Assembly (NCBI GenBank): GCA_024345305.1
Contig: BRON01000004.1
Coordinates: 1,736,001-1,800,000, forward strand
Direction: 5' to 3'
Origin: Mrakia gelida
Taxonomy: Eukaryota > Basidiomycota > Tremellomycetes > Cystofilobasidiales > Mrakiaceae
DNA length: 64,000 nt
Each line of letters starts with the position of its first letter. The first letter of the stretch is position 1. The translations under genes and the position numbers were made by a program. This document shows, one piece after another, positions 45,701 to 56,011 of the stretch. The notes beneath the pieces are model-generated. The model searched no databases, had not been told where the DNA came from, and was given only the letters and a program-made list of their open reading frames with translations.

Positions 45701-47455
45701 CGTTCCAGACTCTTGTTGATCAGAGCGAGCGAACGAGTCCGTCAAAGACAACTGACTCACCTAAAAACTCCCATCTCCCCCTCTTTCACCTCCCTCCCAC
45801 CCAACCAAATCCTCCCCTCCACTGATCTCCCCGCACCAGCCCCAGCAGCCACAGGTCCACCTCCCGTACTAGGTCCAAGCTGCTCCCAAAGCTGTCTGTT
45901 CTCCCACAGCTCCTTCAGTCGCGCGTCTCTCGTCTTGCCCTCTGGGGAAGACTCGTCGTGGAGGGCGGTGAGGTTGGGTGAGAGAGCGAGCGAGTTGGCG
46001 TAGAGAGGAAAGTTTTGGGAGAGTTCTTCGAGGGCGAGTAAGGGGGTGGGATGGTTGAGGAGGAGGGTTAGGGAGCGGAGGGGGAGGGCTGGGAGGAAAG
46101 GAACGAAGGCGAGGAAGGGCGGTTAGACGAAGTGCGAGGGAGGTTAGAAAGGTAGAGACGCGGAGATGTACTGAGGATATCGTCCTCTGTGAGAGGAGTT
46201 TGAGTTGAGGACCAAGGGGAGGGACCGAGGGTGTCAAGGAAGAGGGAGGGATCGGACGCGTCGTCGGAGGTCGAGGTTGAGGCTGGGTTACGCGCGGAGA
46301 GGAGAGAACGAAGCGGAGAGTCAGCTTTTGGTGATTCCGAGAGTATACAGAGGGTCTGATCTCGCTGTTCTCGAGGTGAAAACCCTCCTCAGAACGCGCA
46401 AACGAAACCAAAAAGCTTGAGTCGAGCACACCTTCCTCCTCCTCCTTCGCATCATCTCCCTTCGCCCGATCATCGACACTCGAATACTCCATCTTCTTCA
46501 ACACCATCTCCACACCCCACCCACCAACCCTCACTCCCTCCCTCTTCGCATCCCCGTCCGGGCTGCTGGTAGGCTCTGAGCGGTATCGGACGACGAGAGG
46601 GAGTTCTGGGAAGGACCTGACGAGTTGGAGGAGGGGAGGGAAGAGGTGCGAGGAAGGATGGAAGTAGAGGATCGCTGGAGGGATGGAAGAGTCGATAGGA
46701 GAGGGAGGAGTGAGGTGGTCGAAAGGGTAGAGAGTGGCGAGTTTGGGGCTGGACGAACGAGAACGAGAAAGCAAGGAAGGGACGACGTGTCAGCTTCGAC
46801 TTCCTTCCATCTCCTCGCTTTGGTTTGAGCTCACCTCTTGTTGTTACTGTCTTGATTTCCTCCCTCCCATGCGATATCCCCTTTGCCCTCCTCCAACCCA
46901 AGTACCTTTACCGCTCCCTCTACTCCGCAAGCTCTGTTTCCGTTCCATTCGATCCAAGCACCACACCCTTCGAGCTCGAGCTCATCTCCTTTGGCCATCT
47001 CCTGATTGTGAAGACTGATGAAAGCTTCCACAAGAGGCGCAGTTTCCTTAGCTGCTAGGCCGAGATGCCATGCTGGGATCGTCGCTGGGTGGAGGAGGTC
47101 CGAGAGGAGAGGGAGAGTCGCGTCCAGCAGGGAGGAAGGAGACAGCGAAGGGAGGGAGGGGAGCTGGGAGAGGGAGGTGAGCAGGGGCAGGAACGCCGAG
47201 GGAGAGTGGAGGGAGGTTTGCTCTCTGCAGGGGAGAAAGCGCGTACAAGCTCGTTAGTGGTCTTCGCTAGAGAGAGGCGAGATGAGACCGAGGAGGAACG
47301 TACAAGATGTCGAAGATGGGATGTTGAGCTTTCCAAGGCGTCGAGAGAGAGACGTTCACATTCCTTTGACCGAGTGCTCCGACGTGCGTTGCTGAGGTTG
47401 TAGAAGCTAGGAGGAGAGCAGCCGCCACCGCTCCCGTAGAGTAGATATCCAGCAT
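39727..47455 (-). CDS. UGGT: UDP-glucose:glycoprotein glucosyltransferase (UGGT/Kre5/Gpt1)
   Basis: UGGT is the ER folding sensor that adds glucose back to misfolded N-glycoproteins. The start at 47455 gives a signal peptide ([19 protein letters not shown]) and [20 protein letters not shown], the usual UGGT opening. The N-terminal sensor region (thioredoxin-like and beta-sandwich domains) covers about 47.4-41.7 kb and includes VVRYRSEP and [20 protein letters not shown]. The C-terminal GT24 catalytic domain has [49 protein letters not shown] (the DxD-type motif), [41 protein letters not shown] and KIPEWE. The protein ends RVKDEL-stop at 39727-39729, a canonical ER-retention signal. It is interrupted by about 25 short introns. 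S. cerevisiae Kre5 is a diverged relative required for wall beta-1,6-glucan; the preserved catalytic motifs here favour true UGGT activity. Confidence 0.94.
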
Positions 47456-47718
47456 CCTTTGTGAGCGAGATGGTCGTTCGTTGCTAGACTCGTTCAGCTC
47501 GTCCATCTCGTGGAAGGGTCGAAATTGAAAGCGTGAGCTCGACCTTCCTTCCTCCGACCACATTCTGCTCCTTCTCGTCTCATTTTCCATATTTCTCTCG
47601 GCTCTTGGATACTCGATACCTGTGAGTAGCTGGTAATTGCTTTATGAATAGTATAGAGCAACCGCTGATCTCTCTGGCTGTCTTGCTCCAGCTCCGACTC
47701 GACCTTCCTCCCTTCGCG
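47456..47718. promoter_or_regulatory. Divergent promoter, UGGT / F-box-like gene
   Basis: 263 bp separate the two start codons. A CTGATCTCT...CTCCAG stretch near 47665-47692 could be the end of a leader intron of the plus-strand gene. No ER-stress motif was recognised with confidence. Confidence 0.4.
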
Positions 47719-49084
47719 ATGGCTCTGCCTTCCCTTCCCGATTCCCTCTGGTCCGAGGTCTTCCACTGGTCTTGTCGTCGATACATATCGACCCCCACCT
47801 TCACAAACTGCATCGAAGTCCTCCAACCGTCGATGGCCGACAGCATCGTGAGAGGTATACTCCAGCTCCAAAACAACGTCGCCCTCGTCTCGAGGCGCTT
47901 CAACGTTCGTCCTTCTTCCGCTCTCCTCGTGCTTTCTCTTCCTCCCTGACTTTGAGATTCACTCTTCTCTTCGATAGGTGCTCTCGAAACCCTTCAGGTT
48001 CGAGTTCATCGATATCTACTCGTTCAGCTCGCTCGTCAACTTCGTCAACCTCATCGAGAAGGACCCTGAGATAGCCTCGTCGGTTCGAGAGCTCCGAGTC
48101 GTGGACGAGATCGCTGCAAGCTCGAGGTTCTGGGGCGAAACATCTACCGTTGGAGAAGCACTCACCTTCGTAACCCTTCTCTCGAGATTGCCAAACCTTC
48201 GCGGTTGGTCCTTGAGAGGAACGCAAGGGGGGACCGTCGACACCACCAGGTTCCTCACCCAATACCCTCTTCTTCTCCCCTCTCCCCCCGCCCTCACCTA
48301 CATCTGGGGTCTCGTCGTCAATAACGAAACGCTTCCCCTGTCTGTTTCCTTCTTAACCGGGTGGGGAAACAACCTCCAAACCTTCCAACTCGAGCTCGGC
48401 CTTCACCCTGGCACGACTCCCTGCTCGCTCCTTCCCTCGGCCGTCGTTCATCTACCCAACCTCCACACCATCATCCTACACGAGCGCAACCCCAGCTCCA
48501 AACACACCTCCCTCGATCTCCTCGCTCGATGGAATCTCCCCTCCCTTCGTCATCTCGACCTCACTCGAACGGTCGCGAGGATCGGCTCCCCCGAACGGTT
48601 CTTCCTCGCCAACGGTTCCCACCTTACGGATCTCTCCTGGAGCGAGTCGAACTCAAACCCTTCCTTCCTACCCTTCCTCTACCTCCTTCCAAACCTCCAA
48701 CGAATCTACTGCTCTCCGATCAAGGGAGGCTTTTCTTCCCTCAACGAGACGAACCCCAAGCTCGAAGGCATCGGTCTCTCAATCACGGAGAATGGACGGG
48801 AACGAGGCTCGGGGCTCATCGAGAAGTTCTTGGGATCTATCAACAAGAGGAGTCTTCCTGCGCTGAAGGAGGTGGTTTGGGAGTCGGGAGGGTTGGACGG
48901 AGGGGACCTTTGGAAGAGGTGAGTTACGCGTTTCTTGCTCTTCGTTCCTCTTTTCGGTTTCGGTCTCCTCTCACACCTCCTCTGTCCTCCTCCCTCCTTC
49001 TTCCCATCGAATTGCCTCCCCAGTATGGTCCGCTGGCTCAAAAAGCTCGAGAAAGAGGAAGGTCTCGTCGCCACCTGGGTCTGA
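47719..49084 (+). CDS. F-box/LRR-like protein (intact)
   Basis: The ATG at 47719 gives MALPSLPDSLWSEVFHWSCR, an F-box-like start. Exon 1 (47719-47904, phase 0) splices to a long exon beginning VLSKPFRFEFIDIYSFSSLV. It carries spaced leucine-rich elements: SSVRELRVVDEIAASSRFWG, LLSRLPNLRGWSLRGTQGG, VVHLPNLHTIILHERNPS, LPSLRHLDLTRTVA and YLLPNLQRIYCSPIKGG. The last intron (donor at 48920) leads to MVRWLKKLEKEEGLVATWV and TGA 49082-49084. All phases agree, unlike the other three members of this local family. Predicted role: substrate receptor of an SCF ubiquitin ligase; the substrate is unknown. Such F-box/LRR genes are numerous and fast-evolving in this group of fungi. Confidence 0.72.
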
Positions 49085-49343
49085 AAAAGGTCGAACCAAA
49101 GATCGGACGCGTCGAGTCGAACCTCGCTTTTCTTTGGTTCTTTCATTTCTTTCTTCTCGCCCTTACCTATCTAATAGCTTTGAACCTCACGTGGTATATA
49201 TACGAATACCTCTGACACCTCTCCCCTTCCCTGGCCATCCGATTCGAGAGCAAACGAGAACCATTAAGATAAGACGACCAACTAAACAAAAACAACGAAC
49301 CAGCCCCAAACCCAACCCCAAGCCCACCTCCTTCTCCTCTCCC

Positions 49344-51875
49344 TCACTCAAACAACGCACTCTCCCTCCTCCACTTCAAAATCCTCCCTTCCACTGCCTC
49401 CTTCCCCTCTCCACCCTTCCCTCCCCCTCCCTCCCTCGCAGTGCTCATCAACACACCCCAATCCCCTCCTGAAACCCTCTTCGAATGCCTCGCACCCCCT
49501 CCTCCTCCTCCCACACCCACACCCCCGAACCCCCCTCCAGACCCAACAGGGATCCCCACCTCCACCGGTGCACTCGCAGTCTCGAGCGAGGGCGAACCGA
49601 GTTTGGAAGAGGAAAGGAATCTTGACGACCGTCGAATCGATCCTTTCGAGCGACCGAGGTTCCCTCCTCCTTCAGCAGGCGTGGAGTTGAGCGTATCCTG
49701 CGAGGATTGAGACGTCTCGAGCGGAGGGGAGGAGAGGAGATCAAGTCGTTCCTTGACCGCGAGGAGGAGGGACGAACGCGTTCGAGGTGGGTTGTTGCCG
49801 CCAGTGGCGCGATGTTTCGATTTGGAGGGACGTTTGAACGCTGGAGGAGGGACGATGGATTCGGAGGAGGTGGTTGGGGCTTGAGAGGAGTCTTGGAGGG
49901 TCGAGGAGGCGGTGGAGGAGTCGGTGGAGGAGATGCGTTGGACTGGGAGGAGGGGTGGGGTTTGGAACGAGACGTCTCCTCCGGTAGCTACTCCCTCGTC
50001 GGCGTCGTCGGTGGGCTGGAGGACGCGTCTTCGTGCGAGCGGGGAGGAAGGAGGAGGGAAGTTGGAGTTTGGGAGGATGGGAGAGGGGAGGTGGGGTGCG
50101 GCGTAGATTTGGGAGGCTCCGGCGAGAGCTGTCGCGAGGGAGGTTGAAGGAGTGATGAGAGGGGAGGAAGGCAGAGGGATCCGTTCGGGGGAGGTGAGTT
50201 CTCGGATGAGAGCGTCGCATTGGATGGAGATGGAGATGTTGGGTGGGAGGTGGTAAGGAGAGGTCGAGGTTGATGCTCGCGGAAGAGGAGGAGGAGGGAA
50301 GTTGGTGGTGGTGAAGGTGGATTCGGAGATGACGGGAGGTCCTTCGACTTCTGGGCCGAGGAGAGCGAGACCTTGGAGGACGACTGGAGTTGGGTGAGGA
50401 GGAGGAGGGATGATCGGAGAAGCGACTTGGGTTGGAGGCGATGAGGAGGGATCCAAGTTGTCGGGCGAGGGAGGTCCGTCTTCGGTGAGGGGCGAGTAGA
50501 GAGGAGTTTCGACGCGACGAATTGCGACTCCGCCGAGGATCCCGTCGGGGAGAGGTGAGGGAGGAGGAGGGAGTGAGAGCCTCGCTTGCTCGGAAACCGA
50601 GAGCGAGAGTCCGAGTGTCGAAGTCCTGTTCCTGCTCTCCGTCCCTTCCTCGTCCGCCTCCACTCGTCTGCCAGCGAACCAACCTCCCACTGCCCCGGCC
50701 TCCTTCCCTCCAGTAGCAGATGGACTCTTCGACGAAGCTAGAGCGACGGAGCTCGTCCTCGACGACGCTGCCGATCCTCCAGGTCGAAGGGAGAGAGGAT
50801 GTAGAAGCTTCGCGAGACGCGTCGGGGAGAGCGCTGACCTGTCGTTCGGATCCTCGTCCTCGACCTGGACCTCTTGCTGCTCGAGTGCTGGGGAGAGTGG
50901 AGGAAGGAAAGGGGAGTCCATGGTTTCCGAGCAGGGAGTGTTGAGCGAGATGACGGCGTTGAAGGGAGCCGCGAGGTGCTGAGGAGTGGGTAAGCCGGGG
51001 AGGAGGCTCGAAGGGTGGTGAACGAAGGCTGGCGGGAGGGAGGAGAGGTGAGGATGAGGTCGAGGCGAGTTGCGAGTGGGGTTGGGAGAGGAGAGTCTTC
51101 GATCTGGATGGTTGGAAGAGGTGGTGGACGGAGTGAGAGCCTCGGAGTGAGGTCGTCGAGGTTTGGCGGCCGAAGTCGTCGCGTCGTTTCCGTTTCCAGG
51201 TCGAAGTCCTTTAGGAAGTCCATCGAGCTGCCCCGCTCCACTTCCTGCTACCACCAAATCCATCTCTAAACTCTTCCTCCTCCTCTCCAAGTATGACCCA
51301 CTCCCAACGACCTCGTCAAGCTCCCTGCTCCCCCTCTTACTCCTCCTACTCCCTCCACCTCCAGACAACTCCCCTCTCCTCAACGATCCTCTCCAGCTTC
51401 TCCCCTTCACCATCACGCTCCCCACCATCCCATCCTTCCACTTCCCTACACTCATCCTCTTCGAAACTGCGACTCCCATCGTCTGAGCTTGAGGTCTAGC
51501 TCCCTTCCCATCGATCCCTCCAAGCCAACCGCGCTTCGACAGCCTCTCCCTTTCCTCGTCTCGCCTCATCCCTTCGAGGACTTCGTCTCGGTACCGCCTG
51601 GCCTCTGAGGTGAGTCCGTTCTCTGGAGCTGGGAACCAGATTGAAGAATGAGCCGGAGGAGGACCGTAGCCCATGACAGAGAAGCTCTTCGCGCTCGCTG
51701 GAGGAGGGGAGAGGGGGTCGTCGTTGACGAAGGGAGCTGCTGGAGGCGCATGGGAGTAGGTCGCTGGTTGTTGATATTGGTGTCGGGGGTGAGTTGATGA
51801 AGGAAGAAGAGGGTGAGGTAGAGAGGAAGAGCGAGTGAGCTCGTGCTGTTGAAGTTTGGAGGTCGAATGACCCAT
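49344..51875 (-). CDS. 843-residue disordered protein with N-myristoylation signal
   Basis: A single intronless frame, unusual among its heavily interrupted neighbours. The start MGHSTSK fits the N-myristoylation consensus (Gly2, Ser6, Lys7), so the protein is likely membrane-tethered. A short ordered block near residues 80-125 (WFPAPENGLTSEARRYRDEV, RDEERERLSKRGWLGG) contains a charged helix. The rest is Ser/Pro/Gly-rich, with many SP/TP and RxxS motifs expected of a phosphorylated scaffold. It ends ILKWRRESALFE-stop at 49344-49346. Long antisense frames overlap it, but they are by-products of its biased composition. No family recognised. Confidence 0.75.
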   Translation of the reverse strand: MGHSTSKLQQHELTRSSSLPHPLLPSSTHPRHQYQQPATYSHAPPAAPFVNDDPLSPPPASAKSFSVMGYGPPPAHSSIWFPAPENGLTSEARRYRDEVLEGMRRDEERERLSKRGWLGGIDGKGARPQAQTMGVAVSKRMSVGKWKDGMVGSVMVKGRSWRGSLRRGELSGGGGSRRSKRGSRELDEVVGSGSYLERRRKSLEMDLVVAGSGAGQLDGLPKGLRPGNGNDATTSAAKPRRPHSEALTPSTTSSNHPDRRLSSPNPTRNSPRPHPHLSSLPPAFVHHPSSLLPGLPTPQHLAAPFNAVISLNTPCSETMDSPFLPPLSPALEQQEVQVEDEDPNDRSALSPTRLAKLLHPLSLRPGGSAASSRTSSVALASSKSPSATGGKEAGAVGGWFAGRRVEADEEGTESRNRTSTLGLSLSVSEQARLSLPPPPSPLPDGILGGVAIRRVETPLYSPLTEDGPPSPDNLDPSSSPPTQVASPIIPPPPHPTPVVLQGLALLGPEVEGPPVISESTFTTTNFPPPPLPRASTSTSPYHLPPNISISIQCDALIRELTSPERIPLPSSPLITPSTSLATALAGASQIYAAPHLPSPILPNSNFPPPSSPLARRRVLQPTDDADEGVATGGDVSFQTPPLLPVQRISSTDSSTASSTLQDSSQAPTTSSESIVPPPAFKRPSKSKHRATGGNNPPRTRSSLLLAVKERLDLLSSPPLETSQSSQDTLNSTPAEGGGNLGRSKGSIRRSSRFLSSSKLGSPSLETASAPVEVGIPVGSGGGFGGVGVGGGGGGARHSKRVSGGDWGVLMSTAREGGGGKGGEGKEAVEGRILKWRRESALFE

Positions 51876-53364
51876 GGCGAGAGGTCGTCTTGGGCTGAAG
51901 GAGGGAGTCGAGTCGAGAGCTGCTGGGAGGCGAGAGAGCGTGAGGGTTATTCCTGGAGGATGTGAAAGATGCTCTCTAGGATGTGGTTGGGGTCATAGAA
52001 GCAGCGAAGAGAGGGAAAGGGAGCGACAAGGCTGGCTGGGCAAAATCGAAAGAAGGCAAGAAGGAGGTGCGAAGGGAGGCTGGGCAGCCGTTCAGCTGGA
52101 TCAACAGTTTCGATGGAGAGCCTCTGGCGTCCAAAGCAATTAAAAGGTGACGTCGCAAGAGGGCGGAAGCGAATGGCATCACCGGTGGTTGTCGAGGAGA
52201 GATGGGGGAGGAGGGAGGGAAGCAGCGAACGAGCTCATGGCGGTTTTGAGGGAAGGAAACGTCGAGCTCATTCTCTCCCTTTTCTCGCCCTTTTCTCGGT
52301 CAGTTTTCGACGAGAAAGAAAGTAGGGATGAAGGGGTCATAAATTCGTGCTAGAGAGCGAAGTGTAAGGAAGTGAAAGAAGGGGAAAAGGGAGCCTCAGA
52401 ACAACCAGCATCGTCGAAACGAGCTGGACCGATCCTTCTAAAACGAAGTGTTCAAGTCAAGCTTCTCCAACACACAAAGTGATGAGAAGTCCTGTTGCCC
52501 CGGCTTTTGTCATCACTGGCTGAGACGAGAGGTGGGAGTGAAGAGGTGAAGGTGGAGGAGGAGAGAAGGAGGTGGGGAGAGGGAGAGAGAAGAGTGAGGA
52601 GGGCTGAGGGAGGGAGGTGCGTCCTTCGCTGATGAGACCAACGTCGCAGAGTCACCAACATCTCAGAAAAACCGTCGACCGGCGGCGTCACCGAGCGAGG
52701 AGTTTCTGGATGTTGAGAACCCAAGGGACGAAGCTTCCACCAGCGAAGCCGGGCGGGAGCGAGAGGAGGCGAGGGGTTCGCTTCCTTCCATCGACCTTCC
52801 TTCCTTCCTTGAGTTCGAGTCCCTTCGAAGACCTGGTTCGTACAACAAAGACAAAATGAGATTAGAGTCAGTACACCACTTTTCTCGTCTCCAAGGTTCG
52901 AAGCGAGACCCAAGTGCAAAGATAGAGGAAGAAGGGGGTAAAGAAGAGATCAGGCCTGCTGGACATTTTTGATCGCTCACGACCTCTCTCCCGATACGAA
53001 CAAAGTGTCCACGAGAGAGCGGCCATTCAGGGTCTAATTAAAACTACGTATAGTTGACATCACGTCGAAAGAGATAGAGAGGGAAGAGGAGAGAGAGGGG
53101 GAGGAAGGACTAACCTGAAGGAGAGGGAGATGGTGGGCGTGAGGAGGAGGCGAGAAGGGAGGCGAAAAGATGAGCTTGAGGTGGGAAGTTTAGATTTAAT
53201 CGAGGTTCTGCTTCTCGGAGCGATCTTTGAGAGGAAGAATCGGAGCAAGTACGAGAATGTCTCGTCTTTTTTGCTCGGAACCGTGAAAAGTTCGTTAAAT
53301 CTCGTTCTCTAGACTGCTCCGAAGCCCTCGTCCTGCTCGACGACGCGACCATCCCCTCAGCGAG
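51876..53364. other. 1.5-kb region without a firm gene; one weak candidate
   Basis: On the plus strand, 52598-52972 is an open frame with acidic, codon-like composition (SEEFLDVENPRDEASTSEAG, SLPSIDLPSFLEFESLRR) but no ATG before residue 86, so it would need an upstream exon I cannot find. On the minus strand, ATG at 53025 (MAALSWTLCSYRERG) followed by an intron 52977-52829 (GTGAGC, GTACTGAC, ACCAG) could give an 80-residue basic protein ending at 52663. Neither is convincing. The rest holds promoters of the flanking minus-strand genes. Confidence 0.3.
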
Positions 53365-54664
53365 CTAACCCCTCCGTTCGACTTTCTGAGCCTTCTTCTG
53401 CTTGTCGAGAAGCTTCTTCGCAGCGTCGGCTCTGTGATCCGAACGCAGAAAAACGGATAAAGCGATGAGGGAACGCGAGTCAGCTCGATCTCCTCTCGTT
53501 CGCGTCGTCGGTCCTTCGTCCTCGCCCTCCCATCGGAGTCAACGAACTCCCACATCCACCAGAGCAGCATGCGAGAGAGTACGAGACGAGGCACTCACTT
53601 CTGCTTCGCCAGATCCTCCTTATCCTTGTTCTTCTTCGCGGCAGCTGAGTCCTTCGCCAGCTGCCGATTCTGCTGCTCGACGTACGCGACCTTCGCTTTG
53701 TTCAGATTCGGTCGAAGCATGTCTATGAAGAGGAGCGATCGTCATGGGTCAGCGTTCTCTTCGTCTTAGGCTAGAACACGGACGAGCCGAGGCGGAGTGA
53801 GCTGAGAAGAGCAAAAGAGGGAAAACGAGCTCACCATCTTCCTTCAGCTTCTTGAGCTGCTTCTTCTTCATCCCAATCCGAGCCACCTCGGCCTCCAACA
53901 GAGCCTTATCGATAGGGTTCGTAGCAGCAGCGGCACTCTTCCTCGCGCGTTCCTCCTCTCCAGGTCCAGGTCCCCCTCCTCCGTGGCTCGAGGTGAACGG
54001 ACTCGAGTTCCCGTTGGGATCCTCTACTAGCGAGTACTGCTTGATCAGCCAGGCTTTACGCTGAGCGTCGAGGTGGGATTGGTCGGGTGGTGGAGGAGCG
54101 GCTGGTCGAGTTCGAGGGAAGAAGGAAGAACGGCGAGATCAGCGACGACGACGACGACGACGAGAGGAAAAGGGAGGGGCAAGGTGATGTGCAGACGAAC
54201 CTGCTGATGTAGGAGGACCGTCTGGGGTTTCGGGCTCTGCTGGAGGAGGGATGGTTTGGATTCGGTTGTACTCTTCGATGATGGAAGCTGCTGATGACTC
54301 GATGGTTGATTCCTGAGGGCCGAAGCGAACGAAGGGAGGAAGGACGGAAAGGTGAGCTCGACGTTCAGACGTAGGGAAGAAAGAACGACGCTGACCTCGG
54401 CACCCTCCGTCTCCAGTATTCCTTTGATAGCTTCCAGTTTGTCCTCTTCCTCGAGATCCTGCGTCGGAAGCGAAGAAAGAGGGGCGCAGGTCAGCGAACG
54501 AGCCTCTGGTCGGGCTGGAAAGGGAAGGGAGGGAGGAGGCGAGGACGAACGGGTTCCTCCACGAGGCGAGCGAGGTACTCGATTTCTGACTCCTCGGTGT
54601 TTAGGGATAGTGATGAGAAGAGGTCTTGAATGAACGTGTCAAGAGGAGGAAGCGTTGAAGTCAT
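53365..54664 (-). CDS. CCDC43-like coiled-coil protein
   Basis: The ATG at 54664 gives MTSTLPPLDTFIQDLFSSLS and EIEYLARLVEEP. After an intron comes QDLEEEDKLEAIKGILETEG, then STIESSAASIIEEYNRIQ. This N-terminal helical arrangement (short helix, LxGIL element after an acidic run) is that of coiled-coil domain-containing protein 43. The second half has EEERARKSAAAATNPIDKAL, VARIGMKKKQLKKLKEDD and a Lys/Ala-rich terminal coiled coil ending QKVERRG at 53365-53367, also like CCDC43. Function in fungi is unknown. Six or so introns; a Pro-rich linker near 54090 and a Gly/Pro stretch near 53970 separate the parts. Confidence 0.68.
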
Positions 54665-54791
54665 GGTGAGGGAGGGAGACGTAGTTAAGGTCAAGTCCTC
54701 TCGAGCTCAAAAACGAGCTCGACGTCGTCCTCCTTCCTTCCGCCAAACGACCAGCAGCTCCCTTCTTCAAACTTGTCAAAGCCGACTCGCA
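54665..54791. promoter_or_regulatory. Compact divergent promoter, CCDC43-like / F-box-like gene
   Basis: Only 127 bp separate two divergent start codons. Confidence 0.45.
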
Positions 54792-56011
54792 ATGCCATCG
54801 TCCTCCTCCCTCTCTTTCTTCGTCCTCCCCTTCGATATCCAAGACTATGTCCTTCAGTTCTGCGGCCCTGCAGCTCTCGCGAAGGTGGCTCGAGTCTCGC
54901 GAGCCTTCCTCGAGCTCTCCTCCTCCCTCCTCTACAAGGACGTCCACATCTCAGGATACGACCAGCTGAGGCTCTTGTTCTGCAAAAGAGTGAGTCTTTT
55001 CACTCGTTATTCGACACCCTACTGGTCTTTCAGAGCTGACCTTCTTGCTTTCCTCTCACTCCGAACTCGACTCATCACGTCCCTCCCTCAGAAAGCGCCT
55101 CGCTTCTTCAGACTCACCCAGCGTCTCGAGCGTCTCAAGCGCAAGCTCAGTCGGAAGGTATGCTTCGTCCCTCTTCACTCCCGGTCCACACCCTTCAAGC
55201 TTTTGACTGATTCCAGTGCTTGGGCTTGAACGACAGCCTCGACCTCCTCCCTTCCTCGTCGCCCTGTTCCTCTCCCTCTCACAACTCCAAACGCTCACCG
55301 TCACGCTCGACTCCGAGGAGGTCTTTACGACCGTCAGCAAAAGCTTGGAGCTGCCTCTCTCCCTCTCTCGAACCTCCCCGAACTCGCCACTTTCCCTCGA
55401 GACGTTTACTCTCGTCCAACCTCATCCAATCCACCCTACCTTCGAGGACTGGATCTGCCCTCCCACCCTTTTCGAAGTCGTCAATCCCAAGCACTTTGTC
55501 GCACAAGGACACAACGTCTACCAACCACCCTTCCCTGTCGTCCTCACCGACTCCTGGGATCGATTAAAGACGATCAAGCTCGTTTCGTACTGGACCTTCT
55601 CGTTGGTCCAGCTCGTCGGACAGATCGGTCGACACCTGTCGTTCATCTTCGACGTCACTCAAATCAAGAGATCGCGCTTTGAGGGAGATCTAGGGATGTC
55701 ATTCATTGACTTTCCCTTTCCTCCGGGAATGGACGTTGTAGCAGTCGTAGCGACGGAGGAAAGAAGGGAGATGGTTTGGGCGCTGCTGCAGTCGAAGATG
55801 GATCGTGTGAAGCTCTCAGCGGAGGAACGTACTAGGGCTCTCGCTCAAGTGAAGGTTCAGGTTGACGATAGAGTCAGTCTGGTGAGTCTCGAACACTTCG
55901 CTGTTCCGTGGCGAGCGTCGGGCTGTCGTTGGTCTGACCTCGCGTTCTTACCTGTCCCCCCTTTGCCAGATCGACGACGACTACGATGAAGACGAAGAGG
56001 AATCTCTCTGA
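54792..56011 (+). CDS. F-box-like protein with uncertain exon 2/3 joining
   Basis: Exon 1 (54792-54989) encodes a good F-box: FFVLPFDIQDYVLQFCGPAA, VSRAFLELSSSLLYKDVHIS, LLFCKR, closely similar to the damaged gene at 36911. Exon 2 (55092-55157) encodes a basic helix (RLTQRLERLKRKLSRK). Exon 3 is protein-like only in the frame LSLSQLQTLTVTLDSEEVFT, LETFTLVQPHPIHPTFEDW, KTIKLVSYWTFSLVQLVGQI, MDVVAVVATEERREMVWALL, but that frame needs phase 1 whereas exon 2 ends in phase 0. A weaker donor (GTCGGA at 55150) would restore it, so I keep it as a gene. An acidic tail (IDDDYDEDEEESL) follows a last intron, with TGA 56009-56011. Confidence 0.6.

Noticed and set aside
49741..50682. Antisense-frame Arg/Ser/Pro-rich protein of 313 residues
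   Set aside because: Alternative frame of the 843-residue disordered protein on the same strand; lacks any domain and has atypical codons.
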